Assembly: GCF_002871795.1 (NCBI RefSeq)
Contig: NZ_PNHL01000024.1
Coordinates: 1-25,170, forward strand
Length of the DNA: 25,170 nucleotides
DNA from: Brachybacterium sp. UMB0905
Lineage (GTDB): Bacteria; Actinomycetota; Actinomycetes; Actinomycetales; Dermabacteraceae
Direction of reading: 5' to 3'
Made by a program: the position numbers and the translations under genes. The first letter of the stretch is position 1; every line of letters starts with the position of its first letter. A model generated the notes under the pieces. The model saw nothing but the letters and a program-made list of their open reading frames with translations. It was not told the origin of the DNA and did not search any database. Shown piece after piece: positions 7,191-14,419 of this stretch.

Positions 7191-8155
7191 CGTCCCTCTT
7201 CTTCCCCGGAGGCATGCTCTGCTGTGGTCTCGCTGGCGCTCCCGCCCACGACGGACAGGAAGTAGCTCTCGAGCGATTCCCCTTGCTGGGCCAGATGCGT
7301 CGGCCACACATCACGCGCCACCAGCTCCCGCAGCACCTGCTCAGGCTGATCGGCGCGGTCCACGAGCCGCACCGTCCCATCGGGCAGCACCGTCATCTCC
7401 GGGTCCCCGAACGCCTCCCGCAGCGCCGTGACCAGCAGCTCCGGGGAGGCCGCGGTGATCTCCAGGGCGCTGCGGGTGCGGTCCACGAGCTGGTCGTGAG
7501 TGAGGGTCTGCAGGATCCGCCCGGCGTCGATGATGATGTGGTCGGTGGCGGTCTGGAACAGCTCGGGCAGGTTGTGGCTGGAGATCAGGACAGTCAGCCC
7601 CCGCTCGAGGGCGAGCTCGCGCACCAGCTGCCGCACCTGCACCACGCCGAGCGGGTCCAGCCCGTTGACCGGCTCATCGAGCACCAGCAGCTGCGGGTCC
7701 CCCACCAGGGCAAGCGCGATCCCCAGGCGCTGCCGCATCCCCAGCGAGAAGTCCCCGGCATGTTTGCGGCCTGTGTCCGCGAGCCCCACCAGCTCCAGCA
7801 GCTCCTGCTCGCGGACATGCCCCGGATCGGGGATGCCGCGCATGATGCGGTGCAGCCGCAGGTTCTGCGCGGCTGTCATTCCACCGTGCAGCGCCGGGGA
7901 TTCGATGAGCGTGCCGATCCGCCGCAGATCCTCCTGCCGCGGCGCATCCGCCCCGGAGTCGAACAGCTCGACCCGCCCCGCGCTCGGCCGGGCGAGCGCC
8001 GTGATTACCCGCATGAGCGTGGTCTTCCCCGCGCCATTGCGGCCGATCAGCCCGTACACGCGCCCGCGCTCCAGGCGCAGATCCACCTGATCCACGACTC
8101 GATGCGCGCCATACACCTTGGCCAGCCCTTTGGTGACCAGCACCGGCTCGCCCAT
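7187..8155 (-). CDS. ABC transporter ATP-binding protein (BcrA/LanF type)
   Basis: Drives the permease encoded downstream by ATP hydrolysis. It has 322 residues from ATG 8155, which is preceded by GGAGGT with good spacing; a GTG at 8173 lies upstream of that site and is less likely. Walker A is GRNGAGKTT (38-46), the signature FSLGMRQR (136-143), Walker B LLVLDEP (156-162) and the switch histidine His194 in SSHN. The signature is FSLGM rather than LSGGQ, as is usual for the bacitracin/lantibiotic self-protection ATPase group. A C-terminal extension of about 110 residues follows the ATPase core. The last four bases overlap the permease start. Transcription probably begins in the 255-bp gap after the regulator gene, where a possible operator and promoter lie. 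Confidence 0.92.
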   Translation of the reverse strand: MGEPVLVTKGLAKVYGAHRVVDQVDLRLERGRVYGLIGRNGAGKTTLMRVITALARPSAGRVELFDSGADAPRQEDLRRIGTLIESPALHGGMTAAQNLRLHRIMRGIPDPGHVREQELLELVGLADTGRKHAGDFSLGMRQRLGIALALVGDPQLLVLDEPVNGLDPLGVVQVRQLVRELALERGLTVLISSHNLPELFQTATDHIIIDAGRILQTLTHDQLVDRTRSALEITAASPELLVTALREAFGDPEMTVLPDGTVRLVDRADQPEQVLRELVARDVWPTHLAQQGESLESYFLSVVGGSASETTAEHASGEEEGR

Positions 8156-8211
8156 CGGCCCCACCTCCTGCACCTGCTGTCTATGGCGTCGAACCTATCC
8201 AGCAGGGGTGG

Positions 8212-8240
8212 AGCCTAGGTGGTGTTTGCACCGGTGAGGG
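8212..8240 (-). promoter_or_regulatory. Candidate promoter of the ATPase-permease-kinase genes
   Basis: On the minus strand TAGGCT (8212-8217) is a good actinobacterial -10. Seventeen bases upstream the -35 position is CCCTCA (8235-8240), a poor match to TTGACA, as expected for a promoter that needs an activator. The direct repeat at 8239-8257 abuts this -35. Confidence 0.4.
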
Positions 8241-8257
8241 TGGAGAAAAGGTGGAGA
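8239..8257 (-). promoter_or_regulatory. Direct repeat with 11-bp period, probable response-regulator site
   Basis: GGTGGAGA occurs at 8239-8246 and exactly again at 8250-8257 (TCTCCACC on the coding strand), giving an 11-bp period. OmpR/PhoB-family regulators bind tandem half-sites one helical turn apart, next to or overlapping a weak -35. The regulator encoded at 8411-9103 is of that family. The link is inferred from spacing and position. Confidence 0.5.
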
Positions 8258-8261
8258 GGGT

Positions 8262-8327
8262 CGACGGGGCTGGGCCGACGGGGGCTGACGGGCTGGGCCG
8301 ACGGGGTTGGGCCGACGGGGGCGGAGC
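8262..8327. repeat. Degenerate GC-rich tandem repeat, about 14-bp unit
   Basis: About five imperfect copies of a unit like CGACGGGGCTGGGC lie between the regulator stop and the ATPase promoter. Copies start near 8262, 8276, 8289 (shortened), 8299 and 8313. The stretch also reads open in several frames, but no product is supported. Confidence 0.65.
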
Positions 8328-8410
8328 GGATCGACCTCTCAGCGGCACGAGCCCTGCATCGTGCACGCTCTGTGCCGCTCACAGGTCGAATCCCTCCGCC
8401 TACTGCGCGG

Positions 8411-9103
8411 TCACTGGGCCGGCACCGCCCGCAGCCGGTACCCGAGCCCCCACACCGTCTCGATCGGGTCTTCCGCTGGGGCGGCTTCGCGCAGCTTGCG
8501 GCGCAGATGCGACAGGTGACTCTTCATGGAGGCATCGTCGCCTGGGAAGGGCTGGTTCCAGATCGCCTCGTACAACCGCGGCCGCGAGAGCACCTGCCCG
8601 GGCGAGGCCATGAGCAGGTGCAGGATCGCCAACTCCGTGGCGGTGAGCGTCACCTCCACCCCGTCGATGAATGCCCGCCCGGCCGCGGGGTCCAGCCGCA
8701 GCGCCCCATGCTCGAGCACCCGCGGCACAGGGGCCGCCCGACGCCGCAGCAGCACCTCCACCCGCGCGGTCAGCTCCGTGAGGTCGAAAGGCTTGGTGAC
8801 GTAGTCATCGGCGCCCAGCCGCAGGATGTCCACCTTCGTGTACACCGCGTCCTTCGCCGAGAGCACCAGCACCGGCACATCGCTTATGTGCCGCAACTCG
8901 GCCAGCAGTACTGAGCCGTCCACGTGCGGAAGCATGAGGTCCAGCACCACCAGGTCGATCCCCTCGCGCTCCACCTCGCGCAGCAGCTGCCGGGCCGCCA
9001 GCCCGTCGCGCGCCCCGCGCACCTGATGCCCCTCAGCGCGCAGCGTCTCCTCCACCAGGGCGTGCACCTCGGGGGAGTCCTCGATCAGCAGGATCTGCGC
9101 CAT
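8411..9103 (-). CDS. OmpR/PhoB-family response regulator
   Basis: First gene of the regulator-transporter-kinase set, 230 residues. The receiver domain has Glu8-Asp9, phospho-acceptor Asp55 in LVVLDLMLPHVDG, and Lys104 in VTKPFDL. A winged-helix DNA-binding domain follows (about 130-226), with TATELAILHLLMASPGQVLSR and SHLSHLRRKLRE, ending in the typical WGLGYRL. ATG 9103 lies seven bases after GAGGA; an adjacent GTG at 9106 is the alternative. It is divergent from the amidotransferase gene across 71 bp. The 255-bp gap to the ATPase gene holds direct repeats it may bind. The probable partner kinase is the last gene of the set at 5385-6359. Confidence 0.93.
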   Translation of the reverse strand: MAQILLIEDSPEVHALVEETLRAEGHQVRGARDGLAARQLLREVEREGIDLVVLDLMLPHVDGSVLLAELRHISDVPVLVLSAKDAVYTKVDILRLGADDYVTKPFDLTELTARVEVLLRRRAAPVPRVLEHGALRLDPAAGRAFIDGVEVTLTATELAILHLLMASPGQVLSRPRLYEAIWNQPFPGDDASMKSHLSHLRRKLREAAPAEDPIETVWGLGYRLRAVPAQ

Positions 9104-9159
9104 CACGCCATCCTCGCGCCCCGGTGGCGAGCTTCACTGCGCCGATTCCGGCCGCGTCC

Positions 9160-9165
9160 TACAGT
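9160..9165 (+). promoter_or_regulatory. -10 box of leaderless amidotransferase transcript (putative)
   Basis: TACAGT ends nine bases before the ATG at 9175, so transcription would begin zero to three bases before the start codon. No Shine-Dalgarno site and no good -35 are present. Confidence 0.45.
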
Positions 9166-9174
9166 GGTCGGGTC

Positions 9175-10095
9175 ATGTGCCGACTCTTCGCTCTCCACGC
9201 CGATGCCCCCGTCACCGCCGAGTTCTGGCTGCTCGATGCGCCATACTCCCTGGTCAACCAGTCGCGCTTCAATGCCGACGGCACCGGGATCGGCTGGCTG
9301 GACGAGAGCGGCGAGGCGCGGGTGGCCAAGCGCCCCGTGGCCGCCTACGCCTCTGAGCGCTTCCACACCGTCGCCACGCGCCTGCACACCCGCGCAATGA
9401 TCGGCCACGTGCGGCTGTCCTCCGGGACCGTCCACACCGACGAGAACACCCACCCCTTCCTGCAGGACGGCATCATCACCGCCCATAACGGTGTGCTCGA
9501 GGTGACCGATGAGCTGCGCGAGCGGGTGCGGGAGCTGGGCGCCGCCCATCACGTCCACGGCACCACCGACAGCGAGTGGATGTCCGCGCTGGTCACCGGG
9601 GAGGTGGTGCGGCACGACGGGGATCTGCGCGCCGGCGTCGAGGCGGCGCTGCAGTGGATCGGCAACCACTGCCCCGTGTACTCGGTGAACCTGCTGGCCA
9701 TGAAGGACGGTGAGCTGGTGGCGGTGCGCCTGCCGGCCACGAACGAGCTGTGGGTCCTGGAGCGCACCGCCACCGCCGAGAATCCCCGCGAGGCGCTCGA
9801 GCAGTCCTCCCAGACCCTGCGCGCGCACAGCGATGACCTCACCGATGTGCGCAGCATCGTCATCGCCTCGGAGCCGATGGACGATGACCCGGCGTGGCGA
9901 CTCATGGACTCCGGGGAGCTGCTGCACATCAGCGCCGACGGCGCCGTGAGCTCCGAGCGGCCCTTCGGCGCGCTCGCCCATCCGCTGCAGATCGAGGACC
10001 TGGGGCTCTCCGCCGCAGCCTCGCAGGCGCATGCCGCGCAGGGCCGGGCGCAGGCCGAGCGGCGGCGCCGCCTGGCCGCCGAGCGCGCGGCCTGA
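9175..10095 (+). CDS. Class II glutamine amidotransferase (YafJ/EgtC-like)
   Basis: An Ntn-type glutaminase domain protein of 306 residues that would release ammonia from glutamine or act on a gamma-glutamyl bond. The start is fixed by the catalytic cysteine, which must be residue 2 after Met removal: MCRLFALHAD at ATG 9175. The frame is open 17 codons further upstream, but that would bury the cysteine. Other family motifs are GHVR (77-80), NTHPF (91-95), HNG (104-106) and TDSE (131-134). The C-terminus is an Ala/Arg/Glu-rich helix. No ergothioneine biosynthesis genes are nearby, so a specific EgtC role is not supported. A -10 box ends nine bases before the start codon, suggesting leaderless expression. 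It is convergent with the FtsX permease gene. Confidence 0.9.
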   Translation: MCRLFALHADAPVTAEFWLLDAPYSLVNQSRFNADGTGIGWLDESGEARVAKRPVAAYASERFHTVATRLHTRAMIGHVRLSSGTVHTDENTHPFLQDGIITAHNGVLEVTDELRERVRELGAAHHVHGTTDSEWMSALVTGEVVRHDGDLRAGVEAALQWIGNHCPVYSVNLLAMKDGELVAVRLPATNELWVLERTATAENPREALEQSSQTLRAHSDDLTDVRSIVIASEPMDDDPAWRLMDSGELLHISADGAVSSERPFGALAHPLQIEDLGLSAAASQAHAAQGRAQAERRRRLAAERAA

Positions 10096-10146
10096 GGGCG
10101 CGGGGACAGCGGGGCCCCCGGGGCTGACCCGAGAACCCCGCCGGCC

Positions 10147-11343
10147 TCAGCTGCGGATCGCGTCGATCACCTTGATGCGCGTGGCGATCAGGGCGGGCAG
10201 CGCCCCCGCGAGCACACCCACTGCCGTCGCTGCGGCAAGCCCCATGAGCACCGCCTCGACGGGGAACGGCGGAATCTCCACCAGCCCGTTCCCGCGCAGG
10301 AAGTCCGTGACCCACGGCGATTTCATGAGCGCCACCGCGGCGGTGACGCCGACGGCGCCGGCGATGACCGTGGCGACCACTGACTCCATGAGCACCCCCA
10401 CGAAGATCCGCCCACCGGTTGCGCCGTAGGAGCGTCGGATCCCGATCTCCCGCACTCGGTATCGCACCGTCACCAGCGAGATGTTCACCAGCCCCAGGGC
10501 GCCCAGCACCAGGACCACCAGTGCCACCGCGGTCACGCCGGCCTTCACTGCGCCGAGCCCCTGGTCCTCCTCGCTGATGGAGGATTCGGAGACGTCGAAG
10601 GAGCCCGCCGGGGTGCTTTGCAGCCGCGAGGCCAGCAGGTCCCGGATCTCCGAGCTCTGCTCCGCGGGCACCCACACCCGGAAATCGCTGACCATCGGCG
10701 CCTCGTCCCGGCCCGGCAGGGAGCCCATCGCTCCCGCTGGGATGTACGCCTGCAGCCAGTCGCCCTCGGACGACTCCACCACGCCCACCACGATCATCTG
10801 CGCAGAGTCCTCCGCGCCCCGCGGCCCGTACACGGTGACCGGCTCGGTGCCCAGCTCCGGGCGACCCAGCACCTCGTACAGCGCTTCATTCACCACCAGG
10901 GCGGGGGCCAGGCGCTGCTGATCGGAGTCGGCCAGCCAGCGGCCCTGCTGCATCTGCACCCGGAACATGGCCCCGTAGGCCGGGTCCACGCCCATCGCCT
11001 CGGTGTAGCGCACCCCGCTCGGGGTCTGGATGCGCAGCTGGTCGTTGACGACGCGGGTGCGCTGGGTGATGCCCATCTGCTCGAGTTCCTGGAGCACCAC
11101 CTCATCGGCGGGAGGTGCGCCCTCGGACCCCTCTCCCATCGAGAAGATCTGCAAGGTGGCGTGCCGGCCGGTCCACTGCTCCTGGGACTGCTGCAGCGCC
11201 CCGGAGAGCATCGACCCGCCGCCCATCACGAGCGTCAGCGCGAACACCGAGAACGCCACGCCGATCAGGGACAGCAGGATCCGGCCCTTGTTGACGCGCA
11301 GCTCCCCGTAGGCCTCCACGATGGAGGCGATCAGCCCGGTCAT
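10147..11343 (-). CDS. FtsX/MacB-like ABC transporter permease
   Basis: Membrane subunit of 398 residues with the MacB topology: one N-terminal helix (about 22-44), a large extracytoplasmic domain of roughly 220 residues, then three helices (about 270-293, 313-340 and 362-386). The loop after the second helix contains VREIGIRRSYGATGG, a conserved cytoplasmic segment of this family that contacts the ATPase. It acts with the ATPase and membrane fusion protein encoded upstream, transmitting ATP-driven movement to the outside domain. The start ATG 11343 overlaps the ATPase stop by four bases (ATGA). Substrates of such systems include macrolides, peptides and lipoproteins; nothing in the sequence decides between them. 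Confidence 0.9.
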   Translation of the reverse strand: MTGLIASIVEAYGELRVNKGRILLSLIGVAFSVFALTLVMGGGSMLSGALQQSQEQWTGRHATLQIFSMGEGSEGAPPADEVVLQELEQMGITQRTRVVNDQLRIQTPSGVRYTEAMGVDPAYGAMFRVQMQQGRWLADSDQQRLAPALVVNEALYEVLGRPELGTEPVTVYGPRGAEDSAQMIVVGVVESSEGDWLQAYIPAGAMGSLPGRDEAPMVSDFRVWVPAEQSSEIRDLLASRLQSTPAGSFDVSESSISEEDQGLGAVKAGVTAVALVVLVLGALGLVNISLVTVRYRVREIGIRRSYGATGGRIFVGVLMESVVATVIAGAVGVTAAVALMKSPWVTDFLRGNGLVEIPPFPVEAVLMGLAAATAVGVLAGALPALIATRIKVIDAIRS

Positions 11344-12161
11344 GCCACCGCCTCCCGTCCGGCGCGGATGCCGACGGTCCCGGCCAGCGCATCGCGCGCA
11401 TCGGCCGAGGCGACATCATGCAAAGTGCCCTCATCCAGCAGGAAGGAGCGCTGCGACATCGCCGCGACCTGCAGGTCATGGGTGATGGTCACGAGCGCTG
11501 CATCACAGTCGCGGGCGATCTCATCCAGCAGCCCCATCACCGCCTCTCCGGTGGTGACATCGAGCGCGCCGGTGGGTTCATCGGCGAGGATCAGCCGCGG
11601 GGAGCGCACCAGGGCGCGGGCCACCGCCACGCGCTGCTGCTCACCGCCGGAGAGCTTCGCGGGCATCTGCTGGGCGCGACCGGCGAGCCCCACTCGTTCC
11701 AACATCTCCATCGCGAGTCTCTCGCGCCGCCAGAACTTCCCGGCCGATGCGTACATCAGCGGCATCATCACGTTCTCGAGCGCGGTGCGGCCATCGAGCA
11801 GGTTGAACTGCTGGAACACGAAGCCGATGGAGGCGCCGCGCAGCCGGGCCCGCCGCCGCTCGGGCAGGCGCGAGACGTCCATGCCGTCGAACAGCAGCTC
11901 TCCGCCGGTCTGCCGGTCGATCAGACCCAGCAGGTTCAGCAGCGTCGTCTTGCCGGAGCCGGAGCGGCCCACGATCGCGACGTTCTCGCCGCGGTGCACG
12001 GTCAGGTCCACGCCGCGCAGAATGTGCAGGTCCTCGCCATCGGGCAGGCGCACTGAGCGGCGCAGATCGCGCAGCTCGAGCAGGGGCGGGTGGGGCGCAG
12101 CGGGCACCGGGGGAGCATCGGCCCCCTGGGGCGCGGGATCTGTGTGGGGCGCGCTCACCAC
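11340..12161 (-). CDS. MacB/LolD-type ABC transporter ATPase
   Basis: ATP-binding subunit of 273 residues for the FtsX-like permease. Walker A is GRSGSGKTT (65-73), the Q-loop FVFQQFNLL (114-122), signature LSGGEQQR (170-177), Walker B LILADEP (190-196) and switch His228 in TITHD. The FQQFNLL Q-loop and ADEPTGALD string are typical of the MacB/LolD group. About 25 Pro/Ala-rich residues precede the core. The start is GTG 12161 (or the next codon, GTG 12158); the first overlaps the stop of the fusion-protein gene by seven bases, and the end overlaps the permease start, so all three are translated in a coupled way. Confidence 0.93.
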   Translation of the reverse strand: MVSAPHTDPAPQGADAPPVPAAPHPPLLELRDLRRSVRLPDGEDLHILRGVDLTVHRGENVAIVGRSGSGKTTLLNLLGLIDRQTGGELLFDGMDVSRLPERRRARLRGASIGFVFQQFNLLDGRTALENVMMPLMYASAGKFWRRERLAMEMLERVGLAGRAQQMPAKLSGGEQQRVAVARALVRSPRLILADEPTGALDVTTGEAVMGLLDEIARDCDAALVTITHDLQVAAMSQRSFLLDEGTLHDVASADARDALAGTVGIRAGREAVA

Positions 12162-13249
12162 ATGCCGCCCATCGGGTCCTCGGGCGAATCCACGCCGGGG
12201 GCGAACTCGAGGATCTCCTGCCCCTCCTCGAGGCCCTCGGTGATCTCGACCATCCCGTCGTCGCGCTTGCCCAGGGTGACATCCACGGGTGCGGGCGCGC
12301 CGGTGGCGTCATCGAGGACGAACACCTGCCCGCTGGTGCCCTCCCCGACGACGGCCGTGGCGGGCGCCAGCAGCACATCATGCGCCGAGCCGAGGTTCAC
12401 CATCATCGGCACCGTGAGCGCCGGGACCACCTTCGCGTCCTGCGGCACCGGGCACACGATCTGCGCGGCCGAGACGTTCGAGCCGGGGTCCACGGGCATC
12501 CCGTCGGGTCCGTAGATCTCCTCCTCACTCGGGGACTCGGTGGCCTTATCGGGGTCCACCTCGGTGTCCTCGGCGATGCTCGGGTCCTTGCAGGTCAGCG
12601 GCTCATCGGAGCCGGGCAGGGTGAGGGAGGCCTTGAGCTTGATGTCCAGCAGGGACAGCTGCTGCTCGGGGGTGAGAGAGGCGACGGCCGAGTACGTGCC
12701 GGGCGAGATGCTGCCCAGCCCATCGCCCTGCCCGATGCTGTCCCACTCCTCGACCTCGAGGCCGCGCACGGTGCCATCGGCCGGGGCGTAGAGATTGATG
12801 TAGCGGTACTGCGGGGCGGGGGCCGCAGGCTCCGGGGCGGGTGCGGCGTCGGCGCCGTCCGCGGCCTCGGGGTCGGTGGGGTCCGCGGGCTCGGCAGGCT
12901 CCGGGAGCGAGGCGCCCTCCTCCACGCGCACCTGCAGGATCCGATCGCCCTTGGCAACTTTCGTCCCATTCGGCGCCCAGATCTTCGTGATGTCCCCGCT
13001 GGCGTTCGCTTTCAGGGCGGTGCCGGGATCGGGGGTGATCACCGCATCCAGCTCGAGGGAGGAGCTCACGTCACCGCGCTGCACCGGCACCGTCGCGTAC
13101 GCGTCCACGGTCGCCTCGGGGAACACAGGGTCCTCCTGCGCGCCCGACGCCGTACTGGGGAAGAACGCGATCTTCACCAGCGCGAGGGCGATCACGGCCA
13201 GGATCACCATCCAGACGAGGGGGAAGACGTAACGCCGCAGGGTCTCCAT
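12155..13249 (-). CDS. Membrane fusion (HlyD/MacA-like) protein of the MacB-type exporter
   Basis: Adaptor protein of 364 residues anchored by one N-terminal helix (about 5-28: YVFPLVWMVILAVIALALV). The first lipoyl-like half is at about 48-105 (GDVSSSLELDAVI, APNGTKVAKGD), the second at about 143-175 (INLYAPADGTVRGLEV, GQGDGLGSI). They are separated not by a long alpha-hairpin but by an Asp/Pro/Ala/Glu-rich stretch of about 30 residues. A beta-barrel-like domain with two cysteines (TCKDPS, IVCPVP) and an acidic insertion follows, then VVGEGTSGQVFVLDD and the end at PMGGMW. The absence of a hairpin fits a Gram-positive system without an outer-membrane channel. The start is ATG 13249 with AAAGG just upstream; the long open frame beyond it is an artefact of GC-rich DNA. 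Confidence 0.87.
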   Translation of the reverse strand: METLRRYVFPLVWMVILAVIALALVKIAFFPSTASGAQEDPVFPEATVDAYATVPVQRGDVSSSLELDAVITPDPGTALKANASGDITKIWAPNGTKVAKGDRILQVRVEEGASLPEPAEPADPTDPEAADGADAAPAPEPAAPAPQYRYINLYAPADGTVRGLEVEEWDSIGQGDGLGSISPGTYSAVASLTPEQQLSLLDIKLKASLTLPGSDEPLTCKDPSIAEDTEVDPDKATESPSEEEIYGPDGMPVDPGSNVSAAQIVCPVPQDAKVVPALTVPMMVNLGSAHDVLLAPATAVVGEGTSGQVFVLDDATGAPAPVDVTLGKRDDGMVEITEGLEEGQEILEFAPGVDSPEDPMGGMW

Positions 13250-13296
13250 CGAGTGCCTTTCGCAGGGGTCGGCGCGCGGCCGACGGGGATTTGCTG

Positions 13297-13325
13297 AGCA
13301 TATTCTGAACGACCGATGGTCGCTG
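13297..13325 (-). promoter_or_regulatory. Possible promoter and palindrome before the export operon
   Basis: On the minus strand a -10-like TATGCT lies at 13297-13302. An inverted repeat CGACC-GAT-GGTCG occupies 13310-13322, inside the spacer and at the edge of the -35 position. That placement suits a repressor site. The -35 itself is poor, so this is tentative. Confidence 0.3.
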
Positions 13326-13435
13326 CGGCGTCCGTCCTTAGGATGATTCTTCCCGGAGCTGGCCCGGAACGGGCCCGGAGGGAGCCCGGAGGTGGGCATG
13401 CCAGTCCTGCTCGCCCCTGCCGGCCCGGCTCGCGC

Positions 13436-13441
13436 TACCGT
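13436..13441 (+). promoter_or_regulatory. -10 box of leaderless hydrolase transcript (putative)
   Basis: TACCGT ends six bases before the ATG at 13448, the spacing expected when transcription starts at the A of the start codon. No ribosome binding site is visible. Confidence 0.45.
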
Positions 13442-13447
13442 CAAGGC

Positions 13448-14374
13448 ATGACCGCGCGCACCTCCGTCCCTGATCCGCTTCTGCTGCTGCCTCTGCGCCA
13501 GCGCATCGTCGAACGGTCCCTGGGGGTGCGGGCGCTGCACCTGCATCGCGCCGGGCAGGCGGAGGTCTCGCACCGCTTCGTCGATGACACCCCCGAGAAC
13601 CTCTGGTCCATCTCCAAGACGGTGACCGCGCTCGCCGTGGGCATCGCGCAGGCCGAGGGGCTGCTGAACCTCGAGGAGCTGGTCAGCGAGCATCTGCCCG
13701 CGCCGGAGGGCGGCTTCGGCACCGGCTGGGATCAGGTGCGGCTGCGCCACCTGCTGACCATGACCTCCACCTCCCCGATCCTCGCCTTCCTCGATGAGGA
13801 GCGCGAGCATGCGGACCTCACCGGGCTGATCCTCTCCACGAACCTGCAGGGCACGCCGGGGGAGCGGTGGGAGTACTCCAACGGCTCGATCCTGCTGGCC
13901 TCCCGGGTGATCACGGAGCGCACCGGGCAGAGCATGCGCGACTGGCTGATGCCGCGCCTGTTCGAGCCGCTCGGGATCCTGAACCCGCAGTGGTTCACCA
14001 CCCGCGACGGCCTGACCTGGGGCGCGACCGGTCTGCACCTGAAGAGTGGGCAGCTGGCGCGAATCGGCCGGCTCCTGCTGCAGCGCGGTCAGTGGGAGGG
14101 TGAGCAGCTGGTCCCGGCGGAGTGGATCGACCTCATGCACGCCCCGCAGACGTGGGTCGCCACCGGTGATGTGGAGCCCGAGAGCGCCGGCTACGGGCTC
14201 GGCGTCTGGCGCTGCACCCCCGCGGGGGCCTGGCGGGCCGACGGCGCCTACGGCCAGTTCCTGCTGGTCCTGCCGGAGCAGGAAGCGGTGCTGACCGTGA
14301 CCAGCCACCTCGAGGGCACACCCGGTGCAGAGATCATGCGCGCGGTGTGGGAGGAGCTGCTGCCCCTCCTGTGA
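13448..14374 (+). CDS. Serine hydrolase of the beta-lactamase (class C) fold
   Basis: Predicted cytoplasmic esterase, amidase or peptidase of 308 residues. The nucleophile motif is SISK (Ser54, Lys57), the second motif YSN (143-145), and a GAYGQ at 266-270 occupies the place of the HxG/KTG triad. Other family landmarks are RHLLTMTS (100-107) and GLHLKSGQLARIGRLLLQRG. There is no signal peptide, so a role as an exported beta-lactamase is unlikely; the nearest known types are 6-aminohexanoate-dimer-hydrolase-like and EstB-like enzymes. ATG 13448 fits the domain start and lies six bases after a -10 box; the frame extends upstream to 13316 but that part is Arg/Pro-rich. Convergent with the LacI-type gene. 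Substrate unknown. Confidence 0.88.
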   Translation: MTARTSVPDPLLLLPLRQRIVERSLGVRALHLHRAGQAEVSHRFVDDTPENLWSISKTVTALAVGIAQAEGLLNLEELVSEHLPAPEGGFGTGWDQVRLRHLLTMTSTSPILAFLDEEREHADLTGLILSTNLQGTPGERWEYSNGSILLASRVITERTGQSMRDWLMPRLFEPLGILNPQWFTTRDGLTWGATGLHLKSGQLARIGRLLLQRGQWEGEQLVPAEWIDLMHAPQTWVATGDVEPESAGYGLGVWRCTPAGAWRADGAYGQFLLVLPEQEAVLTVTSHLEGTPGAEIMRAVWEELLPLL

Positions 14375-14419
14375 GGCCCGCCCGGCACGCCTGCCCCTGC
14401 CCCACCGCGCGGCCCAGCC

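Noticed and set aside
10109..10141. GCGGGG...CCCCGC inverted repeat between convergent genes as a terminator
   Set aside because: Only six pairs with a long loop and no T-tract; several competing G/C pairings exist.
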